DNA from: Pseudomonadota bacterium
GTDB lineage: Bacteria > Pseudomonadota > Alphaproteobacteria > Rhizobiales > Devosiaceae
Assembly (NCBI GenBank): GCA_023393475.1
Contig: JAEWLC010000031.1
Location: 1 to 19,067 of the forward strand
Length of the DNA stretch: 19,067 nt
Direction: 5' to 3'
The position numbers were made by a program, and so were the translations under genes. Shown piece after piece: positions 14,240 to 19,067 of the stretch. Numbering within the stretch: position 1 is the stretch's first letter; the number at the start of each line of letters is the position of its first letter. The notes under the pieces were generated by a model. The model did not search any database. It was not told the DNA's origin and saw nothing but the letters and a program-made list of their open reading frames with translations.

Positions 14240-15368
14240 CGCCGCTCTCTCCCTCGCCCGGCCGATCACCCTGCTGCAACCGCCGCGGCTCGAGATCGGG
14301 GCGGGGTCCATCACCCGGCTCGGCGCCTGGTCTTCGTCCTACCGACGCATCTTCGTCGTCGCCATGGCGCCGACCGTCGGCTTCGTCGAGCGGATCGGGC
14401 TCAGCGGCGAGGTCGCGACCTATACCGACATCCCGCCCGAGCCCGACCTGCCTGCCGTGAACGCGGTGCTGGCCGCAGCGCGCCAGTTCCGGCCCGATCT
14501 CGTCGTCGGACTGGGGGGCGGCTCGGTCATGGACGTCGCCAAGCTCGTCGCCGCACTCTGGGACGGCGAACAGGCGATCCCCGATGTCGTCGGCGTCGAC
14601 AGGATCTCCGGTCGCCGCACGGCGCTGGCCCAGGTGCCCACGACCTCAGGCACCGGCTCCGAGGCCGGCATCCGTGCTCTGGTCACCGATCCCGCGACGC
14701 TCGCCAAGCTCGCCATCGAGAGCCGGCACATGCTGGCCGATATCGCCGTGCTCGACCCCGAGCTCACCTATTCGGTGCCCGCCCAGGTGACCGCGGCGAC
14801 CGGCATCGATGCCCTGGCGCATTGCGTTGAATCCTTCACCAGCCTCAAGTCGCACCCGCTGATCGACGATTACGCCCGCATGGGTATCGATCTCGTCGGG
14901 CGTTACCTCGCGCGCGCCGTCGCCGATGGCACGGACACTGAAGCGCGCGCCGGCATGATGCTCGCCTCCTATTACGGTGGCGTCTGCCTCGGCCCGGTGA
15001 ACACGGCGGGCGGCCATGCCCTCGCCTATCCGCTCGGCACGCGGCTGAAGCTGCCGCACGGGCTCGCCAATGCCATCATCTTCCCGCACGTTCTCGCCTT
15101 CAATGCCCCGGCACGCCCGGAAAAGACGGCGGCGATCCTGGCAGCCCTCCGGCTCGCCCCGACCGCCGACGAGGCCGGCGTGCGCGCCGAAAGCGTCGCC
15201 TTCTGCGCCCGTCTCGGGATCGACATGAAGCTCGCGAACCACGGCGCGAGCGAGGGGGATCTGGACGTCTTCGCCGAGGAAGCCTTCGCCATCAAGCGCC
15301 TGATCTCGAACAATCCCCGCGAGCTGGCGCTCGCCGATATCGCGACGATCTATCGGAACGCCTTCTAG
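14232..15368 (+). CDS. Iron-dependent (group III) alcohol dehydrogenase
   Basis: A 378-residue Fe-ADH. The NAD-binding motif GLGGGSVMDVAK lies at residues 93-104 and TTSGTGSE at 137-144. Metal ligands are D193 and H197 (GIDALAHC), H262 (GGHALAYP) and H276 (LPHGLAN), the same spacing as in FucO-type enzymes. It interconverts an alcohol and an aldehyde or ketone with NAD(P)H in the cytoplasm; maleylacetate reductases and hydroxyacid dehydrogenases are relatives. As last gene of the operon, overlapping the aldolase gene by 8 bases (ATGTCTGA), it probably handles an aldehyde from the pathway. Its gene converges on the acyltransferase gene with only 13 bases between the stops. Confidence 0.92.
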   Translation: MSDAALSLARPITLLQPPRLEIGAGSITRLGAWSSSYRRIFVVAMAPTVGFVERIGLSGEVATYTDIPPEPDLPAVNAVLAAARQFRPDLVVGLGGGSVMDVAKLVAALWDGEQAIPDVVGVDRISGRRTALAQVPTTSGTGSEAGIRALVTDPATLAKLAIESRHMLADIAVLDPELTYSVPAQVTAATGIDALAHCVESFTSLKSHPLIDDYARMGIDLVGRYLARAVADGTDTEARAGMMLASYYGGVCLGPVNTAGGHALAYPLGTRLKLPHGLANAIIFPHVLAFNAPARPEKTAAILAALRLAPTADEAGVRAESVAFCARLGIDMKLANHGASEGDLDVFAEEAFAIKRLISNNPRELALADIATIYRNAF

Positions 15369-15381
15369 GCAGCGAGCCCGC

Positions 15382-16482
15382 CTAGCCGGCCTCGGCCGGC
15401 ATGGCCGCGGCGCGCTGACGGGTTCTGCCGAAGCGGTGGGCCGGCCGTTCGACATAAACGTGCAGAAGCCAGGAAACCGTCGCCAGCAGCACGAGGAACA
15501 GGCCCAGCGCCACCCACCTGACAGATGCCGGCAGTTCGCTCTGCTGGAGGTGAAAGGCCAGCGCCATCAGCGGCATGACGTGCAGAAGGAACAGCGGGAA
15601 CGATATCCGGCCAAGGAACATGACCACCGGGTGCTTCAGTAGCCAGTTCGCGGGTCCGGCATCGGCTGCGAGCCCGTAGATCAGCGCCGCGAACGCAAAC
15701 ACCACGGCACCCGGCAGCAGGATGGCCGCTGCGGCAGCTGCCACGGCGAGCCAGCCACGCATCGCCCCCCACTGAACTGGCGTGACCTGATGCAGGCGGC
15801 ACACCAGCATTCCGCCGACAAATCCCCCGAACATTCGCGTCAGGGCGCCCGACATCTCGATGTTCCCAAAGCCTACACCGGGCTGCAATGCTGCGAGTAT
15901 CGGGACAGAGAGGCAGACCGCGGCCACGCCGAGGATCGCAAACCCGCGCCCAAGCCGGACGACGACAAGGGCCAGCACCGGGAATGCGAGGTAACCCAGG
16001 ATCTCGACGCTCAGCGACCAGACCGGCTGGTTCCAGTCTCCGGCGAGAGGCTCCCACCAGCGCGTCGCAAGGAATAGCGTCCGAATGAGCCCCTCGAGGC
16101 TCATGTTGGGCGGCAGCCCGCTTTGCGCATACCAGAGCGCAAATGCCGGATCGCAAACCGCGAGGACGACAATCCCGACGAGAACAACCGTGGCGAGGGG
16201 ATACACCCGAAAGAACCGCAGGCGGAGGAAGTCGAAGACCCGGGACGGGCTCATCGTGCGGAACTCGTCCCCATGCGTCAGCATCAGGATGAACCCGGAC
16301 AGGACGAAGAACAGGTCCACCCCCTGCCAGCCGTCGCGCAGGACCGGCATCGAAGCCGGCAGGCCGAAGGCCTGATCAAGGAGCTGGATGTGGTAGAGCA
16401 ACACCCAAAGGGCAGCGACACCGCGCAGGCCAGTAAGGCTCGGCAATGAAACCACGCGGCTGCTCAGGGCCACTCCTCCCAC
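15382..16482 (-). CDS. Acyltransferase family 3 (OafA-like) integral membrane protein
   Basis: A 366-residue membrane protein with about ten helices. It shows the acyltransferase-3 motifs: SLTGLRGVAALWVLLYHIQL with the key histidine, WQGVDLFFVLSGFIL, an FFRVYPL segment, NQPVWSLSVEILGYLAFP, and a final helix followed by YVERPAHRFGR. Such enzymes O-acetylate or otherwise acylate surface polysaccharides, lipids or exported glycans. It may decorate the polysaccharide made by the left-hand cluster, but it lies 12 kb away on the other side of the catabolic operons, so the link is tentative. The start is uncertain: GTG 16482 has no good ribosome binding site, while GGGAGGA at about 16480-16474 could serve a start a few codons further in. 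Confidence 0.92.
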   Translation of the reverse strand: MGGVALSSRVVSLPSLTGLRGVAALWVLLYHIQLLDQAFGLPASMPVLRDGWQGVDLFFVLSGFILMLTHGDEFRTMSPSRVFDFLRLRFFRVYPLATVVLVGIVVLAVCDPAFALWYAQSGLPPNMSLEGLIRTLFLATRWWEPLAGDWNQPVWSLSVEILGYLAFPVLALVVVRLGRGFAILGVAAVCLSVPILAALQPGVGFGNIEMSGALTRMFGGFVGGMLVCRLHQVTPVQWGAMRGWLAVAAAAAAILLPGAVVFAFAALIYGLAADAGPANWLLKHPVVMFLGRISFPLFLLHVMPLMALAFHLQQSELPASVRWVALGLFLVLLATVSWLLHVYVERPAHRFGRTRQRAAAMPAEAG

Positions 16483-16489
16483 CTTCAGT

Positions 16490-16502
16490 TATCCAATGGA
16501 TA
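16490..16502. repeat. Perfect 13-base palindrome upstream of the acyltransferase
   Basis: TATCCAATGGATA has exact 6-base arms around one central A. It ends 8 bases before the annotated GTG start of the acyltransferase gene. Possible operator or half of a recombination core; no regulator is indicated. Confidence 0.5.
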
Positions 16503-16684
16503 CCGAACACAGGTTGCAGTTCCGTTGCGCCGGAGCGCGACTCGTGGCGAGGCATGTGAGGGAGAATGGCGGAGAGGGAGTCAGGACCAAGCAGGCTGTT
16601 GCCGCGGGTCTCCGGCCATGATGGTACTTGGACAGACAGGGGGACAGACGACTGCGATTCTGTTCATAGCCACTTCCTATACAA

Positions 16685-16698
16685 CTCAACCTGTTGAG
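16685..16698. repeat. Perfect 14-base palindrome upstream of the recombinase gene
   Basis: CTCAACCTGTTGAG has exact 6-base arms with a two-base centre, about 93 bases upstream of the recombinase start. Position and symmetry fit an autoregulatory operator or a recombinase arm/core site. Confidence 0.5.
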
Positions 16699-16790
16699 AT
16701 CGCAGTGGAATCGACACAGTGACCCACGGCCGCCGTGCTGCGCCTCGGCCCATTTGGCGGCTGTCTACAACACTGTGAAAGATCCCCAAA

Positions 16791-19019
16791 TTGAGAGACA
16801 AGCGACCGGCACTGACGGCCCGCATGATCGCGGACTATTGCCGCCTTCGGCTTCAGAGTGCCTTGCCAGCAACCCTAGCAACGAAGATCGGGGACTACCT
16901 CACGATCCTCGCAGAGGCGCGCACCATCCCGCCTATGGTCGGAAAGAAGATCGACTGGGACACGCTGGCCGTGTCTGTGGAGTGCGACACGGAGGTTCTG
17001 CTGACGAGACAACGGCAGATCAAACCAATACTTGATGCCGTCATTCGGAACGCGCGACTGGAGGGTCTTGAGCACGCAGAAGACCTCCCACAGCACTCTG
17101 AGCCCCCTCGCCCGCGCAAACCGCGCACCGTCCCCGAATTTCCTGAGCCAAGCTCGCCCGACTATGAAGATTGCGATGATTTTGGTGCGGCCCTCGGAAT
17201 GCATCTTCATCGATTCCGCGAGAACGTGCCCATCCTTATTATTGCGCTTGGCCGCAAGGGCGTGAGCATAGATACCGCCACCCTGTACTCTTGGATAAGG
17301 GGCGATCACCTCCCTCGGGAGCTGTTCAGCCTGCGAGTGCTTGAGCTCATCGAAGAACGCTATCGATTGCCCGCGGGATACTTCAGATCGAAGGTACCGC
17401 CGTCGGGCCGGGCACCCAAGAGTAGAGGAACTCGGGACATGTCCCCGTCAGCCAAGCGGCGTGTCGCTTGGCACCTGCCCGATGACTTCTCCAGGCGATC
17501 CCTCGCTGAGCAGGAGAAGATTCTCGAGTGGGTAAACCGCGTAATAATCAGCGGGTCCACCGATTATAGGCGTTTCCAGGCGAATGCCATGAAGCAACGA
17601 TACGCTGTGCGATTTCAGGCGTTTCGAGCAGGACCGAAAAGAGCCGACCTTCCTGCTGGAACGCCCTCTCAGCTCGACGATGTTGACGCCGAGCTCGAGT
17701 CTGCGGTCGTCAATGCTCCAGCCGCGCTTGAAGCTGAGATGTCAGCGTTGCTGAGGTTCAAGACATCTACTCTCGCGGCGTTCGGCTATCAGAGAAATGG
17801 CGTGTGGAACGATGAGACCGCGTCTCAGAAGGTCGAGCATCTCGGACTAATGTTTGGCGCCTTGGCGTCCGATCCCCGCAGCACCGTTAAGGGATACGGG
17901 GTTCCCCTGTCCTCGCTCTGCTTTGCCATGCTGGTGTTTCCTGCCGTGTGGGACTTTTACCTGCAGTGGCGAGAGCGTCGTCGCGGCTTCTATACCGCAT
18001 GGGAAGTGGACATGCTCAGCGTAGCGCTTGGCCTAATTCGCAGTGAGACGGGATGGCTCAGGCAGAACCCAGGCGTCAGCGACCGCTTGGTGCCTATCGA
18101 GGGACTTATCAGCGTCGAAGATATCGCCGAAGCACGAACCAACTGGAACGCGGTCTGCGATGCCATGCACAGCTACGGCCGGAGCCGCATCCGGGAGCTG
18201 AAGCGAGTTTCGCGAGTCCATCGCGATCCGTTTGAGCCAATCCTCGCTGTCCTCGAGTCGGACAGTCCGGTGGGCGAGTACCGCAAGATTACCGAGGAGA
18301 TCCTGGCTCGCATGCCGGACGAACGGAGATTTCCTAAGGCAGCGGCAGAGGCCGTCAGGTCCTTCCTCATCTTGCGACTTGGGCTGCATCTGGGTCTGCG
18401 GCAGAGGAACCTGCGTGAACTTCGATTCTGTCCTCCGGGTCGTACTCCGACGTCCGAGCGACATCTTGAGGACATGAAATGCGGTGAGCTCCGATGGAGC
18501 AGTCGCGAGCAAGGCTGGGAGGTCCTTATCCCCTCAGTCGCCTTCAAGAACTCCACGTCATCGTTTTTCGGATCGAAGCCGTTCCGCCTTGTGCTTCCTG
18601 ACTTGGGCAACCTCTACGAGATGCTGGAAAGCTACGTGGACCGTCATCGCGCAAGGCTCTTGGGACCCGCGACAGATCCAGGAACGCTCTTCGTAAAGTC
18701 TGTGAAGCAGGGCAGCGCCTCCGCGGCCTACGACCAAAACACCTTCTACGAGGCGTGGCGGATCTCAATCCAACGCTATGGCATCTACAACCCATACACC
18801 GGAAAGGGGGCCATTGTTGGCCTTCTACCCCACGGGCCGCACAACGTTCGGGACGTACTAGCCACTCATATCCTCAAGCAGACTGGTTCGTACGAGCAGG
18901 CTAGCTATGCCATTCAGGATACGCCCGACATGGTGGCAAAACACTACGGCCGGTTTCTTCCGCAGGACAAATCAGCTCTCGCGGCTCAAATCCTGAACAG
19001 GGTTTGGGACGCAGCGTAG
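16791..19019 (+). CDS. Large divergent tyrosine recombinase/integrase-like protein with N-terminal HTH-like segments
   Basis: A 742-residue protein whose last ~220 residues carry tyrosine-recombinase features. Box I is LGLHLGLRQRNLREL with R537. Box II is PHNVRDVLATHI with H684 and R687. The putative nucleophile Y719 lies in AKHYGRFLP. The usual second histidine (the GH of 'LGH') is not present: the matching segment reads YAIQDTPDMVAKHY. The N-terminal 200 residues are unusual. One HTH-like stretch is at 55-90 (IDWDTLAVSVECDTEVLLTR) and another at 147-200 (DTATLYSWIRGDHLPRE then ERYRLPAGYF), joined by a proline-rich linker near 104-122. The start used is TTG 16791 with a weak GAAAGA upstream; ATG 16824 is an alternative. 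Codon choice looks less GC-biased than in the neighbours, suggesting transfer. It probably belongs to a genomic island reaching past the right edge. Confidence 0.75.
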   Translation: MRDKRPALTARMIADYCRLRLQSALPATLATKIGDYLTILAEARTIPPMVGKKIDWDTLAVSVECDTEVLLTRQRQIKPILDAVIRNARLEGLEHAEDLPQHSEPPRPRKPRTVPEFPEPSSPDYEDCDDFGAALGMHLHRFRENVPILIIALGRKGVSIDTATLYSWIRGDHLPRELFSLRVLELIEERYRLPAGYFRSKVPPSGRAPKSRGTRDMSPSAKRRVAWHLPDDFSRRSLAEQEKILEWVNRVIISGSTDYRRFQANAMKQRYAVRFQAFRAGPKRADLPAGTPSQLDDVDAELESAVVNAPAALEAEMSALLRFKTSTLAAFGYQRNGVWNDETASQKVEHLGLMFGALASDPRSTVKGYGVPLSSLCFAMLVFPAVWDFYLQWRERRRGFYTAWEVDMLSVALGLIRSETGWLRQNPGVSDRLVPIEGLISVEDIAEARTNWNAVCDAMHSYGRSRIRELKRVSRVHRDPFEPILAVLESDSPVGEYRKITEEILARMPDERRFPKAAAEAVRSFLILRLGLHLGLRQRNLRELRFCPPGRTPTSERHLEDMKCGELRWSSREQGWEVLIPSVAFKNSTSSFFGSKPFRLVLPDLGNLYEMLESYVDRHRARLLGPATDPGTLFVKSVKQGSASAAYDQNTFYEAWRISIQRYGIYNPYTGKGAIVGLLPHGPHNVRDVLATHILKQTGSYEQASYAIQDTPDMVAKHYGRFLPQDKSALAAQILNRVWDAA

Positions 19020-19067
19020 AGGACGGCCCGGCCGCCCAAAATTCCGGCGCCGCCACCATTTTTTTAA
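19020..19067 (+). other. Tail after the recombinase gene with GC-rich inverted bases and a T-run
   Basis: The 48 bases after the stop contain CGGC-CCG-GCCG (about 19024-19034) and CGGCGCCG, then seven T residues near the end of the window. This resembles an intrinsic terminator, but the stem next to the T-run is not convincing. Confidence 0.3.

Larger units (their letters stand above)
16483..16790. other. Gene-free stretch between acyltransferase and recombinase genes
   Basis: Nothing coding is supported here; the one open plus frame (16525-16722) has no family resemblance or ribosome binding site. The stretch holds two perfect palindromes, listed separately, and a short CACGG-CCG-CCGTG stem at 16725-16737. 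Base composition is more AT-rich toward 16660-16700. It must contain the promoters of the two divergent flanking genes. No tRNA or obvious direct-repeat attachment site was found. Confidence 0.5.

Noticed and set aside
15385..15400. GCCGGC-CTCG-GCCGGC stem as a bidirectional terminator between the convergent genes
   Set aside because: It lies within the acyltransferase coding end, the stem is only 6 bp and no T-run follows on either strand; such GC palindromes are common in this composition.
16525..16722. 65-codon plus-strand open frame in the gap before the recombinase
   Set aside because: No ribosome binding site, no recognisable sequence, and it overlaps the palindrome-bearing regulatory stretch.
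16483..16790. tRNA gene as integration target next to the recombinase
   Set aside because: No cloverleaf-like arms, no T-loop pattern (GGTTCGAATCC type) and no CCA end could be found on either strand.

Overview
This is a GC-rich window in alphaproteobacterial style. Genes are tightly packed and overlapping, there is a peptide/opine-type ABC transporter with a fused double ATPase, and a GntR/FadR regulator sits in a sugar-acid operon. Codon use and gene order suggest Hyphomicrobiales (Devosia-like or Rhizobium-like), but that is inference; no rRNA or tRNA fixes the taxon.

Left part (1-3875, all minus strand): the end of a surface-polysaccharide cluster. Reading with transcription, a small secreted four-cysteine protein is followed by a small unidentified basic protein with a strong ribosome binding site. 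Next come a GT4 glycosyltransferase, a Wzy/WaaL-type polymerase or ligase, and a Wzx-type flippase that runs off the left edge. The flippase is open at the edge and starts with GTG.

Centre (4091-15368): two divergent operons around a shared control region (10887-11190). The minus-strand operon encodes a family 5 solute-binding protein (TTG start), two permeases, a fused double ATPase, a short DUF1537 four-carbon acid sugar kinase and a GntR/FadR-type regulator. The plus-strand operon encodes a cytoplasmic Asp-box (sialidase-like) protein, a PdxA2-type dehydrogenase, a DapA-superfamily lyase and an iron-dependent alcohol dehydrogenase. DUF1537 kinase plus PdxA2 is the known route from D-threonate or D-erythronate to dihydroxyacetone phosphate. 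Here it is joined to an importer, a beta-propeller enzyme, an aldolase/dehydratase and a dehydrogenase. I infer an undescribed pathway that imports a sugar-acid-containing compound, cleaves it inside the cell and sends the four-carbon acid to DHAP. A site in the control region fits the FadR-subfamily operator pattern exactly.

Right part (15382-19067): an OafA-type membrane acyltransferase convergent with the dehydrogenase gene, a roughly 300-base gene-free stretch with two perfect palindromes, then a large (742 aa) divergent tyrosine-recombinase-like protein. Its codon use looks different from its neighbours, so it probably marks a genomic-island edge. No CRISPR array, rRNA, tRNA or insertion sequence was seen.
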